Assembly: GCA_035291545.1 (NCBI GenBank)
Contig: DATDRW010000040.1
Coordinates: 1 to 16,691, forward strand
DNA from: UBA11373 sp035291545
GTDB taxonomy: Bacteria > Actinomycetota > Acidimicrobiia > Spongiisociales > UBA11373
Length of the DNA stretch: 16,691 nucleotides
Direction of reading: 5' to 3'
How positions within the stretch are numbered: position 1 is the first letter of the stretch; each line of letters opens with the position of its first letter. Positions 1-7,033 of this stretch are shown piece by piece. A program made the translations under genes and the position numbers. Below the pieces are notes generated by a model that saw only the letters and a list, made by a program, of their open reading frames with translations, searched no databases and had not been told where the DNA came from.

Positions 1-987
1 GGTGGCGTCGACCGCCGCCTCCGAGGCGAACAGCTTCGCCTGGGCGGCGGCGTGCTTGTAGGGGCGACCGGTGTCCCTGAGCCAGGCGGCGCGGTAGGTG
101 AGCAGGCGGGACGCCTCCACCGCCACCTGGAGGTCGGCGAGCCGGAAGGCGACACCCTGGTTGGCCGCGATCGGTCGTCCGAACGCGGAGCGCTCCGTGG
201 CGTAGGCGACGGCGAGTTCGAGACAGGCGCCGGCGATCCCGACCGACATCGCCCCGATGGCGATCCGGCCGTCGTCGAGGATGGAGAGGAACTGGTGGAG
301 GCCTCTCCCGGGCTCCCCGAGCAGGTTGCCGACGGGGACGCGGCATCCCTCGAACCGGACCCCATGGGTGTCCGATGCCCGCCACCCCATCTTGCGGTAC
401 GCCGGCTCGACGACGAGGCCGGCGGTGCCGGCAGGCACCAGGATGGTGCTGATCCCGCCCTCGGGGGTGCGGGCGGTGACCGTGACGAGCGACGTGATCG
501 GCGTGCCGGAGTTGGTGATGAACGCCTTGGCGCCGTCGATCACCCATTCGTCGCCGTCGCGCACCGCCCGGGTCCGGGTCGCCCCGGCATCCGAGCCGGA
601 ATCGGGCTCGGTGAGGGCGAACGCCGCCAGCGCCCTCCCGGCGAGGAGGTCGGGAAGCCAGCGCTCCTTCTGCTCTTCGGTTCCGAAATGGTGGATCGGA
701 TTCGCCCCGAGCCCCACCGCGGCCTCCAGCGTGATGGCCAGTGACGCATCGACCCGGGCGATCTCCTCGACGGCGACGCAGAACATGAGGAAGTCGGACC
801 CGGCTCCGCCGTACCGCTCCGGGAACGGGAGACCGAAGAGGCCGAGGTCGCCCATCGCCCGCACCACCTCGAGCGGAAAACGGTGCTCCTGATCCCACGC
901 CTCGGCGTGCGGGGCGATCTCGGACTCGGCGAAGGCGCGCACCACCCGTCGGAACGCCTCGTGCTCCTCGGGGAGAGCGAAATCCAC
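1..987 (-). CDS. Acyl-CoA dehydrogenase, C-terminus cut off by window edge
   Basis: This FAD enzyme family oxidises acyl-CoA to trans-2-enoyl-CoA and passes electrons to ETF, as in fatty-acid or branched-chain acyl-CoA breakdown. My translation gives 329 codons of an expected ~380. The start is MDFALPEEHEAFRRVVRAFA, with an N-terminal helical domain (~1-115) and a beta domain carrying the family signature ALTEPDSGSDAGA. The C-terminal helical domain begins near residue 225 (SILDDGRIAIGAMSVGIAGA). The last ~50 residues, where many members carry the catalytic Glu, lie outside the window, so substrate class cannot be judged. The GTG start at 987 is chosen because GGAGG lies 5 nt upstream. It follows the DUF6777-like gene on the same strand after 50 nt. 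A TACCCT -10-like element (1016-1021, minus) in that gap may give it its own promoter. Confidence 0.93.
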   Translation of the reverse strand, partial: MDFALPEEHEAFRRVVRAFAESEIAPHAEAWDQEHRFPLEVVRAMGDLGLFGLPFPERYGGAGSDFLMFCVAVEEIARVDASLAITLEAAVGLGANPIHHFGTEEQKERWLPDLLAGRALAAFALTEPDSGSDAGATRTRAVRDGDEWVIDGAKAFITNSGTPITSLVTVTARTPEGGISTILVPAGTAGLVVEPAYRKMGWRASDTHGVRFEGCRVPVGNLLGEPGRGLHQFLSILDDGRIAIGAMSVGIAGACLELAVAYATERSAFGRPIAANQGVAFRLADLQVAVEASRLLTYRAAWLRDTGRPYKHAAAQAKLFASEAAVDAT

Positions 988-1037
988 CGGAACCTCCGTC
1001 GTCGATCGAGGGGAGAGGGTATCCGACCGGCGGCAGG

Positions 1038-2225
1038 TCAGCCTGGAGCCGGGGTGACGATGGGGCCCGCGAGGCGGGCGAGGATCCCGTCGATGCCTGC
1101 GGGTTTGCGCACCGGGCGCCCGGTGTGCACGTCGACGAGCACGAAGTTCCTCACCACCCGGTCCCCGGCGGGAATCCGTCGGATCAGGTCGAGCGAGAAT
1201 CCGGGCCAGGGGGTGCCGTCGACCTGCACGTCGTCGGGCAACGACTGCGGCACCCGCAACGGCGACCCCGACATGCAGCGCACCTTCGGCATCCCCAGCG
1301 GGTCGACGAGTACCGCGGTGCCGCGCTGCAGGATCGCCTGGCGCGCCGCCACCCGGTCACCGCGCAAGGCGTGGTCGGTGACCGCGGTATCGGCGAGGAG
1401 GACGACCGGGGTCAGGGTGTCGAGGAAGCCGGCCACCTCGCCGACCGTGAGATCGAGGGGAGCACCCCACGCCTCCACGAGCACGGGATCGACGCCCAGA
1501 GCCGCCGCCAGCGCCGAGACATCGCACACGTCACCCCCCAGCGTGCCGCCATACGTGCCGGGTGTGGTGCCGACGCGCACATCCGATCCGATTCCGGCCT
1601 GGGTGGCGCCGGTGCACGGCCCGTACGGCGACCAGGACACCCCCGAGACTGGGACACCATCGACGTCGACGGCCGCGCCGAGGGTCCGGGCAAGCTGCCG
1701 CGGGGCACCCAGGGTCACACAGACCGCCGAACCGTCGAGAGCCGTGATCGTGAATCGGGAATCGTCATCACGCCGATCACCGTCGCGATCGTCGAGCCCG
1801 GAGACGATCACCCGGAGTGCGCCGACCCTGTCGACGACGCGTTCGATCCTCGCAGTCGACAACCGTCCCGGATCGGACCCGGTGGCGGCGAGAGCGTGAG
1901 CGAGGTCATCGGACAGGATCCGATCTGCCGTGGAGTGGCGGTGATGTGGTGATTCCAACACAGCCGCGGAACGCGGCGTCGATGCCAGCAATGCCGGATC
2001 GAGATCGAGGTCGACGGCAAACGGCGGGGTGAACGGCGACTCGCCGACTTCGTCGGGGGAGAGGAGCACCACCACCCCAGGACCCCGTCCGGCGATGACG
2101 CTGACCGGTTCGGGCCCTGCGGCCTCGAGGATGAGGATCACTGCTCCGCCCGCGCCCACGGCCAGCCCGAGCGCGGTGACACCGCGCAGAAACCGCCCCA
2201 GTGCGGCGAGTGACCCGCCGTCCAC
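1038..2225 (-). CDS. Membrane-anchored DUF6777-like protein
   Basis: Function unknown. The protein is ~395 aa, with a short cytoplasmic N-terminus, one hydrophobic segment at about residues 13-33 (GVTALGLAVGAGGAVILILE) and a long, probably extracytoplasmic, domain. The C-terminal half (~222-325) matches what I remember of DUF6777: YGGT..GDVCD, a helix ending in EAWGAPL, LTPVVLLADTAVT, RQAILQRGTAVLVDPLG and RCMSGSPL. The last motif is usually C-x-C-G-N-P-L; here the second Cys is Ser. The GTG at 2225 is preferred over the ATG at 2231 because GGAGGG (2233-2238) is 7 nt from the GTG but only 1 nt from the ATG. It is divergent from the EamA transporter and shares with it an intergenic palindrome. 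In actinobacteria the domain often occurs with signalling or secreted proteins, but nothing here fixes a role. Confidence 0.72.
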   Translation of the reverse strand: MDGGSLAALGRFLRGVTALGLAVGAGGAVILILEAAGPEPVSVIAGRGPGVVVLLSPDEVGESPFTPPFAVDLDLDPALLASTPRSAAVLESPHHRHSTADRILSDDLAHALAATGSDPGRLSTARIERVVDRVGALRVIVSGLDDRDGDRRDDDSRFTITALDGSAVCVTLGAPRQLARTLGAAVDVDGVPVSGVSWSPYGPCTGATQAGIGSDVRVGTTPGTYGGTLGGDVCDVSALAAALGVDPVLVEAWGAPLDLTVGEVAGFLDTLTPVVLLADTAVTDHALRGDRVAARQAILQRGTAVLVDPLGMPKVRCMSGSPLRVPQSLPDDVQVDGTPWPGFSLDLIRRIPAGDRVVRNFVLVDVHTGRPVRKPAGIDGILARLAGPIVTPAPG

Positions 2226-2246
2226 GCCCATACCCTCCGTATCCAA

Positions 2247-2269
2247 CTCCACCACCAATGGTAGTGGAG
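2247..2269. promoter_or_regulatory. 23-bp near-perfect palindrome, candidate operator
   Basis: CTCCACCACCA - A - TGGTAGTGGAG: two 11-bp arms with one mismatch around a single central base. Flanking CCAA (2243-2246) and TTGG (2273-2276) extend the dyad imperfectly. It lies between divergent genes, 21 nt upstream of the GTG of the DUF6777-like gene and 46 nt upstream of the EamA start, where a dimeric repressor could act on both promoters. No regulator gene is adjacent. A cruciform-forming sequence with no protein partner is the alternative. Confidence 0.5.
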
Positions 2270-2315
2270 AGGTTGGCGGTTTCCCGGGGACGGACGGGGC
2301 TACCGTGGCGGCTCC

Positions 2316-3203
2316 GTGACCCGACTCATCGGACTCGCCGGCATCCTCGCCATCTCGTTCTCGGCGATCTTCGTGCGCCTCGCCGACGTCTCCCCGACCA
2401 CGGCCGCGTTCTACCGCGTCGCCTACGCCCTTCCGGTCCTGTACGTGGCCTCGCGTTTCATGCGGGACGATCGCACCCACCGCGAACGCTTGCTCGCGTT
2501 GGGTGCAGGGGTGCTGTTCGCCGCGGACCTCACCGTGTGGTTCACATCGATCGACTACATCGGCGCCGGACTGGCGACGGTGGTCGCCAACTCCCAGGTG
2601 CTGTGGGTGGGCCTGCTCGCCTGGATGCTGCTCGGAGAACGGCCGCGCCGCACCGCATTCGTCGTCGTCCCGGTGGCTCTGGTGGGGATCACCCTCATCG
2701 GAGGTCTCGGGCAGGACGACGCCTACGGCACCGACCCGGTGCGGGGAGTGATCCTCGCGCTGCTCGCCGGGCTCACCTACTCGGCGTTCTTGCTGGTCTA
2801 CCGGGCATCGAACCGGCGCATGGGGCCTCCCGCCGGACCCTTGCTCGACACCACCGCCGGGGCCGCCGTCGCGATGCTCGTCATCTCCCGTTTCGACGGC
2901 GACTTCTCGTTCGCCTTCACCTGGCCGTCCCACGGCTGGCTCATCGCGCTCGGGGTGGTCTCCCAGTCGTTGGGATGGCTGCTGATCTCGGTCGTACTCC
3001 CCCGCCTCCCCGCGCTCGACACCTCGATGATGCTGCTGCTGCAGCCGGCATCGACCGTGCTCTGGGCCCAGCTCATCTTCACCGAAACGCTCTCGGAGGT
3101 GCAGTGGATCGGAGCCGGGATCGTGTTCACCACGATCCTCGGCGCCGGTTTGGCCGGGGCCGCCGGGATGCGGAGGGCCGCGCTCGTGGCCCCGGAGCCC
3201 TGA
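2316..3203 (+). CDS. DMT-superfamily transporter with two EamA domains
   Basis: An inner-membrane drug/metabolite transporter of 295 aa, the usual length, with about ten transmembrane helices from two tandem EamA repeats (~5-133 and ~145-285). First-repeat hallmarks are FSAIFVRLADVSPTTAAFYR, TVVANSQVLWVGLLAWMLLGE (late first repeat) and VALVGITLIGG. Second-repeat hallmarks are LALLAGLTYSAFLLVYRA, LPALDTSMMLLLQPASTVLW and GAGIVFTTILGAG. The substrate cannot be told; members export amino acids, metabolites or drugs. The GTG start has no strong Shine-Dalgarno, but TACCGT (2301-2306) ends 9 nt before it, so a leaderless message is likely. Its TGA is directly followed by the stop of the convergent hypothetical gene, together giving TGATCA. 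Confidence 0.92.
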   Translation: MTRLIGLAGILAISFSAIFVRLADVSPTTAAFYRVAYALPVLYVASRFMRDDRTHRERLLALGAGVLFAADLTVWFTSIDYIGAGLATVVANSQVLWVGLLAWMLLGERPRRTAFVVVPVALVGITLIGGLGQDDAYGTDPVRGVILALLAGLTYSAFLLVYRASNRRMGPPAGPLLDTTAGAAVAMLVISRFDGDFSFAFTWPSHGWLIALGVVSQSLGWLLISVVLPRLPALDTSMMLLLQPASTVLWAQLIFTETLSEVQWIGAGIVFTTILGAGLAGAAGMRRAALVAPEP

Positions 3204-3917
3204 TCAGGCGTAGTGCGGCAAGAACGACCCGGGATCCCGGAAGAAACGCGACCGCGGCACCGCCTCGGCGGCGCCGAGCGACCGGGCGCGCAGCAAGGCG
3301 AGGTCGTCCACGTGCGGGCCGAAGGCCACCACCCGCACCCCGCGTTCCGCAGCCGACCGGATGACCCCGTCCGCTGCGGGGTGCTCGAGGTCCACGAACA
3401 CCACGGCCTGATCCCGCACACCCTCCGCCGAGGCGATTCGCTCCACCCGGTACCCGCGTCTTCCCACCGCCTGCTCGATCCGGTCGACGTCGAGGAGGTT
3501 CGCCGAGAACACCCCGACCACCGGCCGGGTGACCTCGGCCGCCTTGGCGGCGCCCCAGGCGAGGTGCGCCCGCCAGGCCTCCTCGCCGAGCACCGCAGAC
3601 GATGCCGGGGCGAGGTCGTATGCGTCGCCGGGTAGAGCGGCCACCGCGATCGGGTCGCGCCGGGGAGGCTCGATACCGGCCTCGGCCAGTGCCGCGTTCG
3701 GCGGCGCCATCGCCTCCTGGAACAGCTCGAGCGGGCCGCGGCGCTGTTCCCGGTGCGACTGCGCCAGCAATCCATCGAGGGACTCGCACAGTTGCTGCTC
3801 CCCCGCCGCGATCGCGTCGGCCACTCCAGGCCAGCCCCTGGCGGCGAGGATCCGGACCAGGTGCGGGCGGTAGGCGGCGACGAGGGCGTCGCGCAGCATC
3901 CGGGAGACGTCGTCCAC
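3204..3917 (-). CDS. Hypothetical protein with receiver-like C-terminal fold
   Basis: I do not recognise a named family. It is a soluble 237-aa protein. Residues ~1-125 are mostly helical (MDDVSRMLRDALVAAYRPHL, then a Pro/Ala-rich region with PRRDPIAVAALPGDAYDLAP). Residues ~132-237 alternate strands and helices like a CheY receiver or small Rossmann fold: PVVGVFSANLLDVDRIEQAV, QAVVFVDLEHP, RGVRVVAFGPHVDDLALLRA, then a Ser/Arg/Phe segment. No convincing full set of phospho-acceptor residues is visible (one DLEHP acid follows the third strand), so a pseudo-receiver is possible. The GTG start lacks a Shine-Dalgarno but lies 6 nt after TAGCCT, as in leaderless genes. It converges on EamA with zero intergenic bases, and a repeat module begins just upstream of its -10. 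Confidence 0.75.
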   Translation of the reverse strand: MDDVSRMLRDALVAAYRPHLVRILAARGWPGVADAIAAGEQQLCESLDGLLAQSHREQRRGPLELFQEAMAPPNAALAEAGIEPPRRDPIAVAALPGDAYDLAPASSAVLGEEAWRAHLAWGAAKAAEVTRPVVGVFSANLLDVDRIEQAVGRRGYRVERIASAEGVRDQAVVFVDLEHPAADGVIRSAAERGVRVVAFGPHVDDLALLRARSLGAAEAVPRSRFFRDPGSFLPHYA

Positions 3918-3923
3918 ACCCCG

Positions 3924-3929
3924 AGGCTA
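3924..3929 (-). promoter_or_regulatory. -10 element of a probable leaderless promoter
   Basis: Read on the minus strand, TAGCCT fits TANNNT, ends 6 nt before the GTG at 3917, and no Shine-Dalgarno is present. No recognisable -35 is seen: from 3935 the sequence is 13-bp repeats. Confidence 0.4.
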
Positions 3930-3934
3930 GAGAA

Positions 3935-4002
3935 GTCGGCCCCGGAGGTCGGCCCCGGAGGTCGGCCCCTGCGGGGCCTCCGCAATTCGCAATTCGCAAT
4001 TG
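3935..4002. repeat. Repeat module: 13-bp repeats, TGC-loop hairpin, GCAATTC heptads
   Basis: Three parts in order. Three 13-bp units start with GTCGGCCCC at 3935, 3948 and 3961. A perfect hairpin GGCCCC-TGC-GGGGCC occupies 3964-3978. Three heptads follow (GCAATTC, GCAATTC, GCAATTG; 3982-4002), trailed by GCAGGA. The hairpin faces the minus-strand gene at 3917. Nearly the same hairpin-CC-heptad series recurs at 16383-16420, and an inverted copy lies at 4071-4115. Confidence 0.85.
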
Positions 4003-4070
4003 GCAGGAATCGACGACGCGGCTCTTGCGAGCAGCATGCGCCCGTCAGCGGTCGTGCCGCGCCCTCTGAC

Positions 4071-4115
4071 GAATTGCGAATTGCCAATTGCGGGAGGCGC
4101 CATGAGGCGCCGACC
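4071..4115. repeat. Inverted copy of the heptad/hairpin module
   Basis: Heptads GAATTGC, GAATTGC and CAATTGC (4071-4091) are the reverse complement of the left array. They are followed by GGGA and the hairpin GGCGCC-ATGA-GGCGCC (4096-4111) plus GACC. The array faces inward and the hairpin faces the plus-strand gene at 4186, so this copy and the left one form a tail-to-tail pair. The 68 bases between them (4003-4070) hold no ORF I can support, only CTTGCGAG at 4024, close to the CTTGCGGG seen in other arrays. Confidence 0.82.
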
Positions 4116-4129
4116 CTTTGGGGAGCCGA

Positions 4130-4158
4130 TTCGGAGTCGGGAACAGTTCCGGTAGAGT
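4130..4158 (+). promoter_or_regulatory. Candidate promoter of the LppM-like gene
   Basis: TTCGGA (4130-4135) and TAGAGT (4153-4158) are 17 bp apart, upstream of a good Shine-Dalgarno (GAGAAGGA) and the ATG at 4186. The -35 match is weak. A short untranslated leader of ~20 nt would follow. Confidence 0.35.
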
Positions 4159-4185
4159 CGGCCCCTATCACCGAGAGAAGGATTC

Positions 4186-4923
4186 ATGCGCAGACTCATC
4201 GTTATGGCGTCGCTGCTCGCCCTGGTTGCGACCGCCTGCAAGATCGAGACCAACATCGGGGGCACCATCAACGCCGACGGGAGCGGGACGATCGTCACCG
4301 AGGTCGGCATGGACGAGGAGGCCAAGGGGTTCCTCCTCGCCGACGGCGCCGACCCCTTCGAGAGCAACGACCTGGGCGACTGCCCGGGCGCCCGCACCCG
4401 CGAGGAGCAGCGTGGTGACCTGACGTTCTACATCATCGAGTGCGACGTGGCCGACGTCACCGCGTTCGAGAACATGATGACCAGCACCGAGAACACGATG
4501 CTGTCCTCCTTCGACATCACCGTCACCGACACGCTGGTGTCGGTCACCGGCACCGCCTCGGCGGAAGACACGCTGGGCACCGAGGCCGAGGGCTTCGACC
4601 CGACCCTGTTCCAGCAGTCGATCTCGGCGAACCTCAGGATCACCCTCCCCGGACGCATCACCGATCACAACGCCGACTCCCAGGACGGGAACACGTTGAC
4701 TTGGGTGATCCCGGTGCTCGGCGGCACCCTCGACGTGCAGGCGTCGTCGGATCCGACCGGCACCTCCAGCGGTGGCGGCGGGGGCGGGTTCCCCATCTGG
4801 CTGATCGCGGTGATCGCGGTGGTAGTGCTCGGTGGCGGGTACTACCTCTGGACGCAGAACAAGAAGAAGGGCGGCGGCACGGCGGCCATCTCCGACACCC
4901 CACCCCCGGCCCCGACCGCGTAA
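4186..4923 (+). CDS. LppM-family lipoprotein with C-terminal membrane helix
   Basis: A predicted lipoprotein of the envelope. The N-terminus MRRLIVMASLLALVATAC is a signal peptide with a lipobox, so Cys18 should be lipidated after cleavage. The body (~19-185) has the LppM-domain look: an early NADGSGTIVTEVGMDEE, the usual DGSG motif after the lipobox, then beta-rich segments and LRITLPGRITDHNA. A Ser/Gly-rich linker precedes a transmembrane helix (~203-222) and a KKK cytoplasmic stop, then a Pro/Ala tail. Lipoprotein plus LppM domain plus C-terminal helix is the arrangement of mycobacterial LppM. The ATG has the Shine-Dalgarno GAGAAGGA. A terminator hairpin lies 24 nt after its stop. Its exact role here is unknown. 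Confidence 0.82.
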   Translation: MRRLIVMASLLALVATACKIETNIGGTINADGSGTIVTEVGMDEEAKGFLLADGADPFESNDLGDCPGARTREEQRGDLTFYIIECDVADVTAFENMMTSTENTMLSSFDITVTDTLVSVTGTASAEDTLGTEAEGFDPTLFQQSISANLRITLPGRITDHNADSQDGNTLTWVIPVLGGTLDVQASSDPTGTSSGGGGGGFPIWLIAVIAVVVLGGGYYLWTQNKKKGGGTAAISDTPPPAPTA

Positions 4924-5361
4924 GTGCACCTCGTCATCGTCGACCTGGTCCCGGCCCTCCTCTCATGGGAGGGCCGGGACTTTTCCGGCGAACCCGACGT
5001 GGCTCCGGGCGCGGCGCACGCCCTCGGGCACCTCTTCGACGCGTTCCAGATGATCGGCGTCGCCGATGCGGCGACCACGTCTGTGTTCCTGCGGCGGCAC
5101 CTCGACCAGCAAGAGCTCGGCGGCTACTTCGACACGGTGGTGACCAGCGCCGAGCACGGCCCGGTGCTGACGGCGCGGGCCATCCGAAGGATCATTCGCA
5201 CCGCCGCGCCGCGAGAGCGTGGGGTGGTGGTCACCGCCCGACCCGGCCTCGCCGAGGACGCGCGCCGCGCACGGATGCCGGTGGTGCTCACCGAGCACGC
5301 CGACTTCGAGTCGGTTCCCGACGCGGTGTTCGACATCGCCGACGGCCGGGTTACCCCGTAA
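4924..5361 (+). CDS. Small degenerate HAD-like protein
   Basis: A 145-aa protein that resembles a shortened HAD-superfamily fold. The first strand LVIVDLVPALL carries Asp7 where HAD motif I sits, but the general-acid Asp two residues later is Val9. The segment SVFLRRHLDQQELGGYFDTV followed by VTSAEHGP looks like the HAD cap and motif II region. RGVVVTARPGLAEDARRARM and the C-terminal strand resemble the remaining core. Phosphatase activity is therefore doubtful. The GTG at 4924 follows the LppM stop with no gap, suggesting coupling. An intrinsic-terminator-like hairpin covers codons 9-19, so expression may need readthrough or a later start (in-frame GTG at 4999). The 3' end overlaps the convergent CvpA-CAP gene by 11 nt. 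The family call is tentative. Confidence 0.6.
   Translation: MHLVIVDLVPALLSWEGRDFSGEPDVAPGAAHALGHLFDAFQMIGVADAATTSVFLRRHLDQQELGGYFDTVVTSAEHGPVLTARAIRRIIRTAAPRERGVVVTARPGLAEDARRARMPVVLTEHADFESVPDAVFDIADGRVTP
4948..4984 (+). terminator. Intrinsic terminator-like hairpin inside the HAD-like frame
   Basis: GTCCCGGCCCTCC (4948-4960) pairs perfectly with GGAGGGCCGGGAC (4968-4980) across a 7-nt loop, and TTTT follows at 4981-4984. This is a classical Rho-independent layout placed 24 nt after the LppM stop codon. Confidence 0.7.
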
Positions 5362-6319
5362 ACACCTGAACCGTCATCAGGCCGAGCGGTCCGGCGATCA
5401 CCGCGACGCCGGCGGAACGGAAGGTGACCCCGAGAATGTTGGCCCGGTGCCCCGGGCTCTCCATCAGGCCCTCGTGAACCTCGGTCGTCGTCACCGCCAG
5501 CGCCAGGTTTTCACCGGCCACCGAGAACGGGGCCCCGGCGGCGGCGAGCCGGTCTCCGATGTCGCCGGTGACCGGCGACTCGTGAGCAAAGTATCCCTCG
5601 CGGTACATCTCCGAGGCGTGCCCTGCGGCGACGGCGGCAAGGATGTCGCTCCACACAAGGGGTGCGAGCCCGCCGTCGACCCGGGCCTCGTTGAGGAGCT
5701 CGAAGACACGGCGCGCCGCAGCCGGGTCGTCTTCGAGATCTTCGGGAGCCGCCGCGGTGAGTTCGAGACGCTCCCCGGGTCCGATCACCACGCGGCGTGA
5801 CCCGACCAGCTCGCGCAATCGCAGCACGGCGCCGACGATGCGATCCCCGCCGAGCCCGGTGAAGGCCTCCTGGGCCAGCCCATCGGGATCGGTCAGCGTC
5901 CGGGTCACCGCGGAAGATTCCAGTTGTGCTGCGACCGCGGCCGGCATCGGGAGGACGACGCCCACCGTGAGCACCAGCGTCGCCAGGAAGACTCCCCAGG
6001 CCGCCGCGAGTCCGGCGCCGCCGGCCCGGTTCACCAGGTTGAGCCCGGGAAGCCGGAACCGCCCCTCGATCATCCGGGTGACCAGCGCTGCGGCCACCCC
6101 GACGGCAATGAGGATCAGGGCGCCCCCGATCAGCCGGGCTGCCTCCTCGGACACGCCGGACAGCGCAGCCACCACCGATCCGACCGCGGGCGCAAGCCGA
6201 AAGGCGAGCACGGTGCCGACGACGAGCCCGGCCAGGTCCATCCCCTCCCGGACGAATCCCCGCACCCAGCCGCGCACCAGCAACACGCCGAGGAGGAGCA
6301 GGGCGACGACGTCGATCAT
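5351..6319 (-). CDS. CvpA-like membrane domain fused to a CAP/SCP domain
   Basis: A 322-aa fusion. Residues 1-130 contain about four transmembrane helices with the CvpA look (MIDVVALLLLGVLLVRGWVR, then GFVREGMDLAGLVVG and GAGLAAAWGVFLATLVL). A linker (~131-200) follows. Residues ~202-320 are a bacterial YkwD-type CAP domain: RRVFELLNEAR, LVWSDILAAVAAGHASEM, YFAHESP, VAGENLALAV and MESPGHRANILG. The typical cavity residues are present: His234, His246, Glu270, His291. The CAP domain should face outside the membrane. CvpA domains also anchor an extracytoplasmic protease in mycobacterial MarP, so membrane tethering is the likely use here; the activity of the CAP part is unknown. It starts 3 nt after the alaX stop and is the last gene of the minus-strand run. 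Confidence 0.85.
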   Translation of the reverse strand: MIDVVALLLLGVLLVRGWVRGFVREGMDLAGLVVGTVLAFRLAPAVGSVVAALSGVSEEAARLIGGALILIAVGVAAALVTRMIEGRFRLPGLNLVNRAGGAGLAAAWGVFLATLVLTVGVVLPMPAAVAAQLESSAVTRTLTDPDGLAQEAFTGLGGDRIVGAVLRLRELVGSRRVVIGPGERLELTAAAPEDLEDDPAAARRVFELLNEARVDGGLAPLVWSDILAAVAAGHASEMYREGYFAHESPVTGDIGDRLAAAGAPFSVAGENLALAVTTTEVHEGLMESPGHRANILGVTFRSAGVAVIAGPLGLMTVQVFTG

Positions 6320-6322
6320 CGG

Positions 6323-7033
6323 TCAGACATCGAGCTCAATACGCATCCGCTTGTTGCCCTTGCCCTTGCTCTCCGTCCGAGTGACCCTGACCGACCCCAC
6401 CTCACGGGTGTTGGCGACGTGGGTTCCCCCGTCGGCCTGCTTGTCGATGGTGCCGATCTCGATCACCCGGATCGGATCGACCCCTTCGGGGATGAGGTTG
6501 ACTTTCGTGCGGATCAGATCGGGGTCGGCGAGGGCGGCGATGCGGGGCATGAAGTGGACCGTCACCTCGTGCCCGGCGGCGAGGGCGGCATTGAGGCGGC
6601 CCTCGACGTCCCTCCCGAACTCGACGCTGATCCCCTCGAGTTCGAAGTCCATGCGCGCCTCACCCGGTTCCATGTTCCCCCCGGTCACCTTGGCCCCGAA
6701 GTCGTGCCAGATCACGGCAGACAGCACGTGGAGCGCGGAGTGGGTCCGCATGAGGAGATGGCGGCGGTCCCAATCGATGCTCGCCGTCACCGCGGTGCCC
6801 ACAGCCGGGGCCTCGCCGGCGACGGTATGCACCACCAGCCCGTCGCGCTTGAAGGTGTCGGTGACCCGAACCGCACCCCCCTCCCAGGTGAGCGTCCCCG
6901 TGTCACCCGGCTGGCCCCCTCCCCGTGCGTAGAAGACGGTGCGGTCGAGCACCACCCCTTCCGGGGTCACGGCCACCACCGTCGCCGGGGTCTCCCGTAG
7001 GTATGCATCCCGGGCGGCGAGTTCCTCGGTCAC
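6323..7033 (-). CDS. alaX: AlaX-type alanyl-tRNA editing protein
   Basis: A free-standing homologue of the AlaRS editing domain, which hydrolyses Ser-tRNA(Ala) or Gly-tRNA(Ala) in the cytoplasm. It is 236 aa. It has the N-terminal beta domain with a glycine-rich motif (FYARGGGQPGDTG, 35-46) and the editing core with HxxxH as HSALH (His98, His102). The second zinc motif is ADGGTHVANTREVG (His205). The usual Cys of CGGTHV is Asp201, so metal binding may differ. There is no catalytic aminoacylation domain and no long C-Ala domain, which makes it AlaX-M sized. The GTG start overlaps the stop of the upstream peptidase gene by 4 nt (GTGA), implying translational coupling. Confidence 0.92.
   Translation of the reverse strand: MTEELAARDAYLRETPATVVAVTPEGVVLDRTVFYARGGGQPGDTGTLTWEGGAVRVTDTFKRDGLVVHTVAGEAPAVGTAVTASIDWDRRHLLMRTHSALHVLSAVIWHDFGAKVTGGNMEPGEARMDFELEGISVEFGRDVEGRLNAALAAGHEVTVHFMPRIAALADPDLIRTKVNLIPEGVDPIRVIEIGTIDKQADGGTHVANTREVGSVRVTRTESKGKGNKRMRIELDV

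Noticed and set aside
3199..3208. CCTGATCAGG palindrome as an operator or terminator
   Set aside because: It is explained by the two convergent stop codons (TGA and its complement) abutting; the stem is short and no T tract follows.
2201..3364. 387-codon open frame on the plus strand
   Set aside because: An alternative frame of the EamA gene, Arg/Pro/His-rich, running past the EamA stop into an antisense region.
4003..4070. Small gene between the two GCAATT modules
   Set aside because: Open frames here have no start signal and extend through repeats; no conserved features are seen.
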